DNA of 64,000 nt from the NCBI RefSeq assembly GCF_014650575.1, contig NZ_BMVF01000003.1, positions 62,001 through 126,000 of the forward strand, written 5' to 3'. Below, piece after piece: positions 1-8,183 of the stretch (position 1 is its first letter; each line of letters begins with the position of its first letter). This DNA is from Streptomyces naganishii JCM 4654 (GTDB lineage: Bacteria > Actinomycetota > Actinomycetes > Streptomycetales > Streptomycetaceae). The notes below the pieces were generated by a model that saw only the letters and a list, made by a program, of their open reading frames with translations, was not told the origin of the DNA and did no database searches. The translations under genes and the position numbers were made by a program.

Positions 1-1
1 C

Positions 2-235
2 GTGCGGATCGGCGACATCCGCGCCACGACGTACCAGGGCCACCGGGCGGCCGACATGGAGTGGCTCTCGGGCAGCGGGGAGGACCGGGTGCACACCTTC
101 GGCCGGGGCTTCCTGCTCGGCGGCGGCAAGGGCTTCTCGCTGCGCTGGACGACCCCGGCCGGCGTCTTCGCCTCGGCCGCGGACAAGCAGGCGCTCACCG
201 TCTTCCTGGACACCTTCCGCCCGGCACACGTGTGA
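2..235 (+). CDS. C-terminal end of a probable Ser/Thr kinase or secreted protein (5' truncated)
   Basis: Only the last 77 residues are in the window; the reading frame is open from the first bases, so the true start lies outside. The fragment has the beta-rich pattern (TTYQGHRAADMEWL, then HTFGRGFLLG, then FSLRWTTPA, ending FLDTFRPA) that I associate with the extracellular C-terminal domain of Streptomyces Ser/Thr protein kinases and related exported proteins. No kinase catalytic motif is visible because that part would be upstream. The family call is an inference from general resemblance. A secreted lipoprotein of unknown function is an equal alternative. Confidence 0.55.
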   Translation: MRIGDIRATTYQGHRAADMEWLSGSGEDRVHTFGRGFLLGGGKGFSLRWTTPAGVFASAADKQALTVFLDTFRPAHV

Positions 236-332
236 ACGCGCCCCGCCCGGCCACGCGGCGTGCGGCCGGGCGGCGTGCGGCCGGGCCCCAGAACGCCGTT
301 TCCGCCCGCCGTGAGCCGGGGACCCGGCCCTC

Positions 333-1304
333 ATGGTGCAAATCGGATACACGATGATGACCGAGCAGGCCGGTCCGCGTGAACTGGTCGGACACGTGGT
401 GCGGGCGGAGGAGGCCGGCTACGACTTCTCGGTGACCTCGGACCACTACTTTCCCTGGCTGCGCTCGCAGGGGCACGCGCCGTACGCCTGGAGCGTCCTC
501 GGCGCGGCCGCCCAGGCGACCTCGCGCATTCCGCTGATGACGTACGTGACCTGCCCGACCTTCCGCTACCACCCGGCGGTCGTGGCGCAGAAGGCGGCCA
601 CGCTTCAGCTGCTGTCCGAGGGCCGGTTCCGGCTCGGGCTCGGCGCGGGCGAGAACCTCAACGAGCACGTTGTCGGCGGCGGCTGGCCGCCCGTCGACGT
701 GCGCCACGAGATGCTCGAGGAGGCCGTCGAGATCATCCGCGCCCTGTTCCAGGGCGGTCATGTCACCCGGCACGGCGCCCACTTCGACGTGGACTCCGCG
801 CGCCTGTGGGACCTGCCGGACCAGCCGCCGCCCATCGGCATCGCCGTCTCCGGCGAGCAGTCCTGCCGGCTCGCCGGCCACCTCGCGGACCTGGTCATCG
901 CCACCGAGCCCAAGGCGGGGCTGCTGGAGGCGTTCGACCGGCACGGCGGCGAGGGCAAGCCGCGGGTGGGGCAGCTGCCGGTCAGCTACGACCCCGACCG
1001 GGACACGGCGGTCAAGCGGGCGCACGCGCAGTTCCGCTGGTTCGGCAGCGGCTGGAAGGTCAACGCCGAACTGCCCCACCCGGACGCGTTCGAGGCCGCC
1101 ACCCAGTTCGTCACCCCCGATGACGTGGCCGGGTCGATCCCGTGCGGCGACGACCCGGACGCCTTCGTGGAGGCCGTACGCCCCTACGCCGAGGCCGGGT
1201 TCACGGAGATCGCGCTGGTGCAGATCGGCGGCGAGACCCAGGACGCGTTCCTCGAATGGTCGGCGAAGACGCTGCTGCCGGCGCTGCGCGACGCCCTGCG
1301 CTGA
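333..1304 (+). CDS. LLM-class F420-dependent oxidoreductase
   Basis: A 323-residue luciferase-like monooxygenase-fold enzyme of the TIGR03557 type, expected to use reduced cofactor F420 for hydride transfer; the substrate is unknown. The N-terminus MVQIGYTMMTEQAGP, the early SDHYFPW segment and the GRFRLGLGAGENLNEH segment around residue 100 are typical of this subgroup, and the length matches. The C-terminal FTEIALVQIGG strand completes the TIM barrel. It stands alone on the plus strand, about 100 bp after the preceding gene and before a SsgA-like gene, so it is probably a single transcription unit. Family assignment is firm; the reaction cannot be deduced from sequence alone. Confidence 0.88.
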   Translation: MVQIGYTMMTEQAGPRELVGHVVRAEEAGYDFSVTSDHYFPWLRSQGHAPYAWSVLGAAAQATSRIPLMTYVTCPTFRYHPAVVAQKAATLQLLSEGRFRLGLGAGENLNEHVVGGGWPPVDVRHEMLEEAVEIIRALFQGGHVTRHGAHFDVDSARLWDLPDQPPPIGIAVSGEQSCRLAGHLADLVIATEPKAGLLEAFDRHGGEGKPRVGQLPVSYDPDRDTAVKRAHAQFRWFGSGWKVNAELPHPDAFEAATQFVTPDDVAGSIPCGDDPDAFVEAVRPYAEAGFTEIALVQIGGETQDAFLEWSAKTLLPALRDALR

Positions 1305-1422
1305 CCGGCTTCGGCGGACCGCGCGGGGCGGTGTTCGGTGAATCACCCGCTTGCCTGAGCATCTTGCGCGTTTGGGGGGTACTAGAGGGCTCTACGTCCT
1401 GATGCCCTCGGAGGCCCCTCTC

Positions 1423-1863
1423 GTGAACTCCTACGTGCACAAGAGTCTCGTCGTGCAGTTGCAGGCGGGCGACACGGAACGCTTTCCCGTGCTGGCCCAC
1501 CTGAGTTACGACGCCGGCGACCCGTTCGCCGTCACCGTCGTCTTCAGCCACGACGGCCGGGTGCTCGCCCGGTGGACCCTGGACCGCGAGATGCTCGGCG
1601 AGGGGCTGACCCGGCCGGTCGGCCTCGGCGACGTCCGCTTCCGCCCCGAGTCCGACGGCCCGTGGGAGGAACTGTGCATGGAGTTCTACGGCAACGCCCA
1701 CCCCGACGGGGGACGGCACCACGCGACGGTGTTCGTGTGGGCGCCGGCGGTGTCGGCGTTCCTGCGCGAGACGCACGACGTGGTCGCCCCCGGCGAGGAG
1801 GACTTCGGCGCCGACGGCTTCCTGGCGGAGATCTTCGCGGGCGGGTCTCAGCGGGAGGTGTAG
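1423..1863 (+). CDS. SsgA family sporulation/cell-division regulator (SALP)
   Basis: A SsgA-like protein of 146 residues. This family occurs in morphologically complex actinomycetes and controls peptidoglycan remodelling and septum placement during sporulation. Family hallmarks seen are the ELxLxL-like first strand (KSLVVQLQAG), LSYDAGDPFAVTVVF, the LLxEGLxRPxGxGDV pattern (MLGEGLTRPVGLGDVRF) and a late FLRETHDVVAPGEE segment. The GTG at 1423 is chosen because a perfect GGAGG lies at 1410-1414, 8 nt upstream; an in-frame ATG at 1402 has a poorer site. The 3' end overlaps the convergent DUF6328 gene by 16 bp. Which SALP paralogue this is cannot be decided here. Confidence 0.9.
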   Translation: MNSYVHKSLVVQLQAGDTERFPVLAHLSYDAGDPFAVTVVFSHDGRVLARWTLDREMLGEGLTRPVGLGDVRFRPESDGPWEELCMEFYGNAHPDGGRHHATVFVWAPAVSAFLRETHDVVAPGEEDFGADGFLAEIFAGGSQREV

Positions 1864-2345
1864 CGGCGCCGGGTCCACAGCGGCAGGACGAACCAGCACA
1901 GCACGTACCAGAGGACCACGACCGCGACCAGCCAGGGCACGAAGCCGCCGTTCGTCGCCACCCTCAGGATCAGCAGCAGCGAGGCGGCCATGGTGGCCAG
2001 GAGCAGGACGAGACCGACGAAGGTCAGCCGGGAGGCCCAGCGCACGGCCTGGGGTTTGACCCGGCGGCCCGAGACCAGCCGGTGCAGGGACACCGGCCCG
2101 ATGAGCGCGCCGGTGGCCGTGGCGCCCAGGACGACGGTGACGATGTAGATCGTCTTGTCGGTGGCGCCGAGCGTGGCGTACTTCTGCTGGAAGACCACGG
2201 TGAGCAGGAAGCCGAAGAGGATCTGCACACCGGTCTGGGCGACCCGCACCTCCTGGATGAGCTCGACCCACATGCGGTCGGCTCTCTCCTCCTCGGTCTC
2301 GTCGCGCCCCCGTCGCCGCTCCACGTCGTCTCCTGTCACCGTCAT
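1848..2345 (-). CDS. DUF6328 family four-helix membrane protein
   Basis: A 165-residue protein with a charged cytosolic N-terminus (residues 1-35, rich in Arg and Glu) followed by four hydrophobic segments at about residues 38-58, 68-90, 103-128 and 135-155, ending in an RRR cluster. The motif VRVAQTGVQILFGFLLTVVF and the overall shape match the DUF6328 family, which is common in actinobacteria and has no established function. It is convergent with the SsgA-like gene, and the last 16 bp of both coding regions overlap, so transcription of one may affect the other. Nothing in the neighbourhood suggests a partner. Confidence 0.85.
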   Translation of the reverse strand: MTVTGDDVERRRGRDETEEERADRMWVELIQEVRVAQTGVQILFGFLLTVVFQQKYATLGATDKTIYIVTVVLGATATGALIGPVSLHRLVSGRRVKPQAVRWASRLTFVGLVLLLATMAASLLLILRVATNGGFVPWLVAVVVLWYVLCWFVLPLWTRRRYTSR

Positions 2346-2495
2346 GCCGCCTCCCCGTTCCGCGAACCCGGCCCCATGCCATCGCGAGTTCCCCGAAGCA
2401 CGTAAATCGTGCCCGGCCGGACGGCTGTTTGAGGCAGGGCCCGGGGGTTACACGGCTGCGTGACCCACACGGACCGGCCGAGGAGGTTTGGGCAG

Positions 2496-2840
2496 ATGCC
2501 CGGCACGCAGCTCACGGTGACGCTCGACGGCGGCGGTGTAGCCGACGCCCAGGCGGTGGTGAAGGCCCTGGAGGGCGCCTTCGGGGCGCCCGACCGGCTC
2601 CCCGCCGACGAGGACGCGACGGTCCGCACGGCCACCTTCTCCGCCGACCCGGCCGGCGCGGCCCCCGGGGGCGGTGAGGGCGGCGGCCGGCTCTCCGCGC
2701 CGGTGACCGTCACCGTCCAGGGCACCCCGGAGTCCGTGCGCCGGGCGAGCGAGACGCTGGCCCGCGCCTTCACGGCGCACGACGAGGGCACCGCCCCCGG
2801 CGACCAGGAGCAGGAACGGCAGCTGCGTCTGGAGCCGTGA
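2496..2840 (+). CDS. Small conserved hypothetical protein with two similar beta-alpha halves
   Basis: A 114-residue cytosolic protein that I cannot assign to a named family. Two halves look alike: LTVTLDGGGVADAQAVVKAL near the N-terminus and VTVTVQGTPESVRRASETLA near residue 75, each a strand followed by an amphipathic helix, joined by a Gly/Pro-rich linker around residues 55-65. This suggests an internal duplication. Start choice: ATG 2496 is preceded by AGGAGG at 2481-2486 with 9 nt spacing, far better than the in-frame GTG at 2460. It ends 12 bp before the convergent aldo/keto reductase gene. Confidence 0.7.
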   Translation: MPGTQLTVTLDGGGVADAQAVVKALEGAFGAPDRLPADEDATVRTATFSADPAGAAPGGGEGGGRLSAPVTVTVQGTPESVRRASETLARAFTAHDEGTAPGDQEQERQLRLEP

Positions 2841-2852
2841 CGGGCGCGCCCG

Positions 2853-3836
2853 CTACCAGCGGTGCTCGACCTGGTCCTTGATCCGGCGCTCGTAGAGCTC
2901 GTCGATCGCCGCGAGGGTCTCCTTCGGCAGCGGGGGCAGCTTGGCGGCGGCGGCGTTGGCGCGGGCCTGCTCCGGGGAGCGCGCGCCGGGGATGACGGTG
3001 GTGACGCCCGGCTGCTGGACGATCCACCGCAGTGCCGTCTGCGCCGGGGTGTATCCCTCGGGTGCGAGGGCGGCGAACTCGGCGGCCGCCTCGACGCCGG
3101 AGGCGTAGTCGACGCCGGAGAAGGTCTCGCCCTGGTCGAAGGCCTCGCCGTGCCGGTTGAAGGTGCGGTGGTCGTCGGCGGCGAAGACGGTGTCCTTGGT
3201 GTACCTGCCGGACAGCAGCCCGGAGGCGAGCGGCACGCGGGCGATGATGCCGACGCCGGCCTCCCGCGCGGCCGGGAGCACCTCGCGCAGGGGCTTCATG
3301 CGGAAGGGGTTGAGGATGATCTGCACGCTGGCCACGTTCGGCCGGGCGATCGCCGTCAGCGCCTGCGCGCAGGTCTCGACGCTGACGCCGTAGGCGGCGA
3401 TCCGCTCCTCGGCGACCAGGGCGTCCAGCGCGTCGAACACCTCGTCGCTGGAGTACACGGGCGTCGGCGGGCAGTGCAGCTGCACGAGGTCGACGCGGTC
3501 GACGCCGAGGTTGCGGCGGGAGCGGTCGTTCCAGGCGCGGAAGTTGTCCAGGACGTAGTTCTCCGGGATCTGCTCGACGCGGCGGCCCATCTTGGTGGCG
3601 ACCAGCACGTGCAGGTCCGGCCGGGTGCTGAGGAAGGTCGCGATGGTCTGCTCGCTGCGCCCGTCGCCGTAGACGTCGGCGGTGTCGAAGAAGGTCACGC
3701 CCGACTCGGCGGCGGCCTCCAGCACGGCCTCGGCGTCCTTGGCGTCCACGTCGCCCCAGTCAGCGCCCAGTTGCCAGGTGCCGAGTCCGACGACCGAGGC
3801 GTGCTGTCCTGACCTGCGGAATTCACGTTCGTCCAT
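2853..3836 (-). CDS. Aldo/keto reductase
   Basis: A 327-residue NADPH-dependent aldo/keto reductase. The catalytic tetrad is intact: Asp51, Tyr56 (FDTADVYGDG), Lys82 (VATKMG) and His121 (VQLHCPP). The C-terminal VIPGARSPEQARANAAA segment is the usual cofactor-binding end. The natural substrate is unknown; the family reduces aldehydes and ketones. The gene begins just downstream of the FAD-monooxygenase remnant on the same strand (about 12 bp gap), so the two were probably once an operon and the reductase may now depend on a promoter inside or upstream of the remnant. Confidence 0.92.
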   Translation of the reverse strand: MDEREFRRSGQHASVVGLGTWQLGADWGDVDAKDAEAVLEAAAESGVTFFDTADVYGDGRSEQTIATFLSTRPDLHVLVATKMGRRVEQIPENYVLDNFRAWNDRSRRNLGVDRVDLVQLHCPPTPVYSSDEVFDALDALVAEERIAAYGVSVETCAQALTAIARPNVASVQIILNPFRMKPLREVLPAAREAGVGIIARVPLASGLLSGRYTKDTVFAADDHRTFNRHGEAFDQGETFSGVDYASGVEAAAEFAALAPEGYTPAQTALRWIVQQPGVTTVIPGARSPEQARANAAAAKLPPLPKETLAAIDELYERRIKDQVEHRW

Positions 3837-3848
3837 GGCGTCAGTGTG

Positions 3849-4821
3849 TCACTCGCGCCCCGCCCGCGCCTGCACCGAGCGCGCCACCCTCCGGCCCAGC
3901 CACCGCTTCAGCCTGCGCAGCGCCTCCAACTGCCCGGCCGCCTTGTCGAGGCCGTAGTACAGCTGCGGCGGGACGTACGGCAGCAGGGGCGAGTGGCGCT
4001 GGCCGAGCAGGGCGAACATGCGGTGCGGGGGCAGCCGGATGTAGCGGGGCAGGTTCTCGTACCACTGGGCGCTCAGGCGGGCCGCGCATTGCGCGGACAG
4101 CAGGGCCGTCCACCGCCGGCTCTCGTAGGCGGCGAGGGCCTGCGGAGGCTCGTGTGCTCGCGCAGGGCGCCGGCCAGGCAGATCGCGTCCTCCAGCGCGA
4201 GGGTGGTGCCGGCGCCGATCGAGTAGTGCGTGGTGTGGGCGGCGTCGCCGAGCGGGACGAGGTTGTCCCGGTACCAGGTGCGGTCGGTGAGGGTGCGGAA
4301 GTGCGGCCAGGGCGCGGCGCCCGCGTCCGGGGCGGCGCGGCCGATGAGCGGGTGGCCGTCCAGGACGCCGGCGAACAGCTCCTCCAGCAGGGCGAGTTGG
4401 TCGCCTTCGGCGAGCCGGTCCCAGTCCGAGGCCGGTGTAGGTGTGCGGGGCGCACTCGAGGACGCAGGTGCTGTGTCCCTCGCCGTACCCGTAGCCGTAG
4501 CACCAGATCCAGCCGTGGCCGCTGTCCACGAAGGAGAAGGTGAACGCGTCGAACACCTTGGTCGTGCCGAGCCAGACGTAGTGGTTGCGCCCGACGCCGT
4601 CGCTCCAGCGGGACCGAGCACTGCTCGACGGCGCGGGCGGACTCCGGATCGCAGACCCGCAGCAGGTCCAGCAGCCCGTGCCAGTACGTCACGCCCCAGC
4701 CGTAGGTCGAGCCCTCGGGGTTGCGCTCGTGGACGGTGACGTCGTGGGCCGGGTCCTGGCGCTTGAGCAGGATGGAGAGATAGAGGCAGGCGGGCCCGCC
4801 ACCGACACAGGCGGCCTTCAC
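3849..4821 (-). pseudogene. FAD-dependent monooxygenase remnant with several frameshifts and an internal deletion
   Basis: The start is clear: MKAACVGGGPACLYLSILLK is a Rossmann FAD-binding GxGxxG-type motif, followed by a monooxygenase-like GWGVTYWHGLLDLL. Homology then hops between frames: VEQCSVPLE in one frame, NHYVWLGTTKVFDAFTF and GHGWIWCYGYGYGEG (about 4480-4590) in a second, DRTWYRDNLVPLGDAAHTTH with the FAD-site GD motif (about 4210-4290) in the first again, and ALAAYESRRW through the C-terminus (3849-4130) in the second. Residues expected between the first 75 and the NHYVW segment are missing, roughly 80-100 codons judged from related flavin monooxygenases. The family resembles the monooxygenase part of anthraniloyl-CoA monooxygenases. 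Sequencing error could explain single shifts but not the deletion. Confidence 0.8.
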
Positions 4822-4824
4822 GCA

Positions 4825-5168
4825 AACCCCTGATAACTACCGAAAGCGGTCATTTGACCTCGCAGGGCAGCGGGAGCCCCGTACGCCACACCGCCTTCCA
4901 TGATCGCGTCAGTTTCCGTGCGTGACCGGGGCCACAGGTGGCGCGGCGGCCCGCCGGAGAACACGCGGAACACACCCGCGGGAGCGAGGAATTACCCCTT
5001 CCGGAGCGTTGCCGGGGGCATCCGCGGCAAGATCATCCTGGTTCAAGCTTGTACGACATGTAGGCGATTGTCCGGATCATGACCAACCGGTTCCCACCGA
5101 TTTCTCCCCGCCCACGGCGGCCCGATAGGCATGCGGCGACCCACCCCGACACACCCCGGAGGTCCCGT
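4825..5168. promoter_or_regulatory. Intergenic region with the probable melC promoter
   Basis: This gap of about 340 bp separates the minus-strand flavin-enzyme remnant from melC1. No convincing coding region is present; an in-frame ATG at 5079 upstream of melC1 has no ribosome-binding site. The stretch around 5035-5090 is less GC-rich than its surroundings and probably holds the melC promoter. I cannot place -35 and -10 boxes with confidence. Confidence 0.4.
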
Positions 5169-5555
5169 ATGCCGGAACTCAGCCGTCGCCGCGCGCTCAC
5201 CGCCACCGCCGCCCTCGCCGCGGCCGCCGGCGCCCACGCCGTCACCATGCCCGGCGCGTGGGCCGCCCCGGCGCAGGCGCACCACCCCCACGGCGCGCCC
5301 GAGCCGTTCGACGAGGTCTACAAGGGCCGCCGGATACAGGGCCGGCCCGCCGGCGGCGGCCACCACCACGGCATGGACGGCATGGACTACGCCGTCTTCG
5401 TCGACGGCGCGGAACTGCACGTGATGCGCAACGCGGACGGGACCTGGATCAGCGTCGTGGGCCACTACGCCCCGGTCGCGACCCCGCGGGCCGCCGCGCG
5501 GGCCGCCGTCGACGAGCTCCAGGGCGCCCGGCTCCTGCCCTTCCCCGCCAACTGA
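5169..5555 (+). CDS. melC1: Tyrosinase copper-transfer cofactor MelC1
   Basis: A 128-residue caddie protein that binds apo-tyrosinase, delivers copper to the MelC2 active site and carries the enzyme out through the Tat pathway. The N-terminus has a twin-arginine signal ([17 protein letters not shown]) followed by AWA-AP as a likely cleavage point. Histidine-rich patches (AHHPHG and [13 protein letters not shown]) fit the copper role, and [13 protein letters not shown] is the conserved core strand. ATG 5169 is chosen because GGAGG at 5158-5162 lies 6 nt upstream and the Tat motif then falls at residues 5-7. It is followed after 34 bp by melC2, forming the standard melanin operon. Confidence 0.93.
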   Translation: MPELSRRRALTATAALAAAAGAHAVTMPGAWAAPAQAHHPHGAPEPFDEVYKGRRIQGRPAGGGHHHGMDGMDYAVFVDGAELHVMRNADGTWISVVGHYAPVATPRAAARAAVDELQGARLLPFPAN

Positions 5556-5589
5556 CCACGCCGAGCAAGGACTTCCGGAGCACCCGCAC

Positions 5590-6414
5590 ATGACCGTACG
5601 CAAGAACCAGGCCACGCTGTCCGCCGACGAGAAGCGGCGCTTCGTCGCCGCCGTCCTGGAGCTCAAGCGCGGCGGCCGCTACGACGCCTTCGTCACCACC
5701 CACAACCGCTTCATCATGGCCGACACCGACAGCGGCGAACGCACCGGGCACCGCTCGCCGTCGTTCCTGCCCTGGCACCGCAGATTCCTGCTGGAGTTCG
5801 AGCGGGCGCTTCAGTCCGTGGACTCCTCGGTCGCGCTGCCCTACTGGGACTGGAGCACCGACCGCACGGCCCGCGCCCCGCTGTGGGCGCCCGACTTCCT
5901 CGGCGGCACCGGCCGCGCCTCGGACGGCCGCGTGACGGACGGCCCGTTCGCCGCCTCGACCGGCAACTGGCCCATCAACGTGCGCGTCGACAGCCGCACC
6001 TACCTGCGCCGCTCCCTGGGCACCGGCGTGCGCGAGCTGCCGACGCGGGCGGAGGTGGACTCGGTGCTGGCGATCACGGCGTACGACGCCGCGCCGTGGA
6101 ACAGCGCCTCGGACGGCTTCCGCAACCACCTCGAGGGCTGGCGCGGGGCCAATCTGCACAACCGCGTCCACGTCTGGGTCGGCGGCCAGATGGCCACCGG
6201 CGTCTCCCCCAACGACCCCGTCTTCTGGCTGCACCACGCCTACGTCGACAAGCTGTGGGCCCAGTGGCAGCGCCGGCACCCCGGCTCGGGCTATGTGCCG
6301 ACCGGCGGCACGCCGGACGTGGTGGACCTGCGCGAGACGATGAAGCCGTGGAACGACGTGACCCCGGCGGACATGCTGGACCACACGGCCCACTACACCT
6401 TCGACACCGACTGA
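5590..6414 (+). CDS. melC2: Tyrosinase MelC2
   Basis: A type-3 copper monophenol monooxygenase that oxidises tyrosine to dopaquinone and gives melanin. Length is 274 residues, normal for Streptomyces. All six copper ligands are in place: His38, His54 and His63 for CuA (the last in PWHRRF) and His190, His194 and His216 for CuB (LHNRVHVW and FWLHH). It has no signal peptide of its own, as expected for an enzyme exported together with MelC1, whose gene ends 34 bp upstream. Transcription probably stops at a hairpin in the short gap before the convergent RNase H gene. Confidence 0.96.
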   Translation: MTVRKNQATLSADEKRRFVAAVLELKRGGRYDAFVTTHNRFIMADTDSGERTGHRSPSFLPWHRRFLLEFERALQSVDSSVALPYWDWSTDRTARAPLWAPDFLGGTGRASDGRVTDGPFAASTGNWPINVRVDSRTYLRRSLGTGVRELPTRAEVDSVLAITAYDAAPWNSASDGFRNHLEGWRGANLHNRVHVWVGGQMATGVSPNDPVFWLHHAYVDKLWAQWQRRHPGSGYVPTGGTPDVVDLRETMKPWNDVTPADMLDHTAHYTFDTD

Positions 6415-6423
6415 GACGGCAGA

Positions 6424-6466
6424 GCCGGCCCAGTCGGCCCAGTCCGCCCAGTGGGCCTAGCCGGCC
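6424..6466. terminator. Hairpin between melC2 and the RNase H gene, containing a 9-bp repeat
   Basis: GCCGGCCCA at the left can pair with TGGGCC-TA-GCCGGC at the right, giving an interrupted GC-rich hairpin in the gap between two convergent genes. The loop side is built from three near-identical 9-bp units (cggcccagt, cggcccagt, ccgcccagt, 6426-6452). No T-run is seen, as is usual for Streptomyces terminators. The right arm reaches into the last codons of the RNase H gene. Confidence 0.5.
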
Positions 6467-7164
6467 GCCGCCGTGCGGCACTCCGGGTGGCCCCAGCCCT
6501 GGTCGTTGCGGGCGATGGGCTCACCGGCGGCGTAGGAGCGGCCGCAGACGCAGCGGCCCGGGAACTTAGCCTTGATCGTGCGCGAGGAGGAACCGGCGCC
6601 GCCGCGCTTGGGCGCCGCCGCCTTGGTCCCGCCCGCCCGGCGGCGCGCGGCGGCCGGGGCGGCGGCGACGGGCGAGGGCGGCGGCTCCGGCGAGCCGAGG
6701 GCGCTGCCCGCGGCCTGCTGGACGGTGGCGGCCTGGCTGGCGGCGCGGTCGGCGAAGTCGTTGAGCGGGTCGCCGTCGACCTGGTGGGCGGGGACGTAGC
6801 GGAAGTCGACCGAGCGGCCGTCGAGCAGCTCGTCGATCCGCACGACGAGCTCCTGGTTGGCGACCGGCTTGCCGGCGGCCGTCCGCCAGCCGTTGCGCTT
6901 CCAGCCGGGCAGCCAGGTGGTGACCGCCTTCATCGCGTACTGCGAGTCCATCCGGACCTCGAGCGGCACCTCCGGGTCGGTCGCCGCCAACAGCCTCTCG
7001 AGCGCGGTGAGTTCGGCGACGTTGTTGGTGGCGGTGCCCAGCGCGCCGGCCTCCCACCGCACCGGGGCGGTCCCGGCCCCGTCGGAGACCACCCACGCCC
7101 AGCCCGCCGGACCCGGATTTCCCTTCGAGGCCCCGTCGCAGGCGGCCACCACACGTTCACGCAT
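6457..7164 (-). CDS. rnhA: Ribonuclease HI with C-terminal zinc-finger-like domain
   Basis: Residues 1-145 form an RNase HI domain, which cleaves the RNA strand of RNA:DNA hybrids. The carboxylates are Asp10 (ACDGASKGNPGPAG), Glu51, Asp73 (MDSQYAMKAV) and Asp136, with the helper His127. After an Ala/Pro-rich linker (about 150-195) comes a 25-residue C-terminal module, Cys205-x-Cys207 ... Trp224-Gly-His226-Pro-Glu-Cys229, spaced like a zinc finger and reminiscent of the PARP-type finger signature. E. coli RNase HI has no such tail. The gene is convergent with melC2 and stands before a VOC gene on the same strand. Function of the tail is inferred. Confidence 0.92.
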   Translation of the reverse strand: MRERVVAACDGASKGNPGPAGWAWVVSDGAGTAPVRWEAGALGTATNNVAELTALERLLAATDPEVPLEVRMDSQYAMKAVTTWLPGWKRNGWRTAAGKPVANQELVVRIDELLDGRSVDFRYVPAHQVDGDPLNDFADRAASQAATVQQAAGSALGSPEPPPSPVAAAPAAARRRAGGTKAAAPKRGGAGSSSRTIKAKFPGRCVCGRSYAAGEPIARNDQGWGHPECRTAAAG

Positions 7165-7195
7165 GGCCCCGATGATGCCATGTCCCGGGCGGGCC

Positions 7196-7993
7196 CTAGG
7201 TGACGTCCTCGGTGCGGGGCATCTCGCCCTTGGTGGTGGTGATGTCGATCACCGAGAAGTTCGCGCCCTGCGGATCGCTGAGGGCCGCGAACCGTCCGAA
7301 GGGGCTGTCCATCGGGCCGAACCGCAGCACACCGCCGAGCCGGGTCGCGGCGGCCACCGCCTCGTCGCAGTCCCGCACGGTGAAGTACACGTTGACGTAC
7401 GAGGGCACCTCGGGCGGGAAGTCGTCCGTCATCCGCATCCGGCCGAGCACCGTGTCGTCGCCGACGGAGAACATGGTGAAGTCCTCCTGCCCGTCCGCGA
7501 CCCGCTGCGCGCGGTAACCGAAGACGGAGGTGAGGAAGGCGTCGGCCTTCTCCGGCTCGCGGGTGAAGACCTCCGCCCAGCAGTACGCGCCGGGCACGGC
7601 CGTCGCCTCGAAGCCCTCGTGGGCGCCGCCCTGCCACACCCCGAACACCGCGCCGCTGGGCTCGCGGGCCAGGCACATGGTGCCGAAGTCGCCGACCCGC
7701 ATCGGCTCCATCAGGATCTCGCCGCCGTGCTCCCGGATCCGCCCGGCCGTCGCGGACGCGTCCGGCGAGGCGAGGTACAGGCACCACTGCGCCTGGCCCT
7801 CCTGCCCCGGCATGGGCGGTACGACGGCCGCCACCGCCTTGCCGTCCGCGTAGGCCTGCGTGTAGTCGCCGAACTCCGACGACGACTCGGCGAAGGTCCA
7901 GCCGAGCACCTCGCCGTAGAAGGTCTTGGCCCCCTGCAGGTCGGTGAACATCGCGTCGGTCCAGCAGGGGGTTCCCTCAGGTTGTAGCGCCAT
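7196..7993 (-). CDS. Tandem VOC (glyoxalase-fold) protein
   Basis: A 265-residue protein with two vicinal-oxygen-chelate domains. The first begins TPCWTDAMFTDLQGAKTFYG and ends near EPSGAVFGVWQ; the second begins GAYCWAEVFTREPEKADAFL and ends LSDPQGANFSVIDIT. The pattern is like glyoxalase and bleomycin-resistance-fold proteins of actinobacteria, but metal ligands and substrate cannot be assigned. It lies 31 bp upstream of the RNase H gene on the same strand, so read-through into rnhA is possible, and it is divergent from the alcohol dehydrogenase gene across about 190 bp. Confidence 0.88.
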   Translation of the reverse strand: MALQPEGTPCWTDAMFTDLQGAKTFYGEVLGWTFAESSSEFGDYTQAYADGKAVAAVVPPMPGQEGQAQWCLYLASPDASATAGRIREHGGEILMEPMRVGDFGTMCLAREPSGAVFGVWQGGAHEGFEATAVPGAYCWAEVFTREPEKADAFLTSVFGYRAQRVADGQEDFTMFSVGDDTVLGRMRMTDDFPPEVPSYVNVYFTVRDCDEAVAAATRLGGVLRFGPMDSPFGRFAALSDPQGANFSVIDITTTKGEMPRTEDVT

Positions 7994-8183
7994 GGCTGCC
8001 GCCCTTTCCCGCCGCCTCTCCCGTGCGGTGGCTCGTGCCTTCGCTGCCGCCTCCTCACGCTAGTTGCGAGCCGGACGGCCCGCGCGCCGAACGCCCCACT
8101 CCGCTTCGGTCCGGGCCCCATGGGGGCCACACTGGACGCGGAGGAGCACGCAGGAGTCCGGACCTCACCAGGACGGGGATGCG

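Noticed and set aside
2460..2495. Upstream GTG start for the small hypothetical protein
   Set aside because: AGGAGG directly precedes ATG 2496, whereas GTG 2460 has no ribosome site.
5079..5168. Longer MelC1 starting at 5079
   Set aside because: The extra 30 residues lack a ribosome site and would place the Tat signal internally; GGAGG supports ATG 5169.
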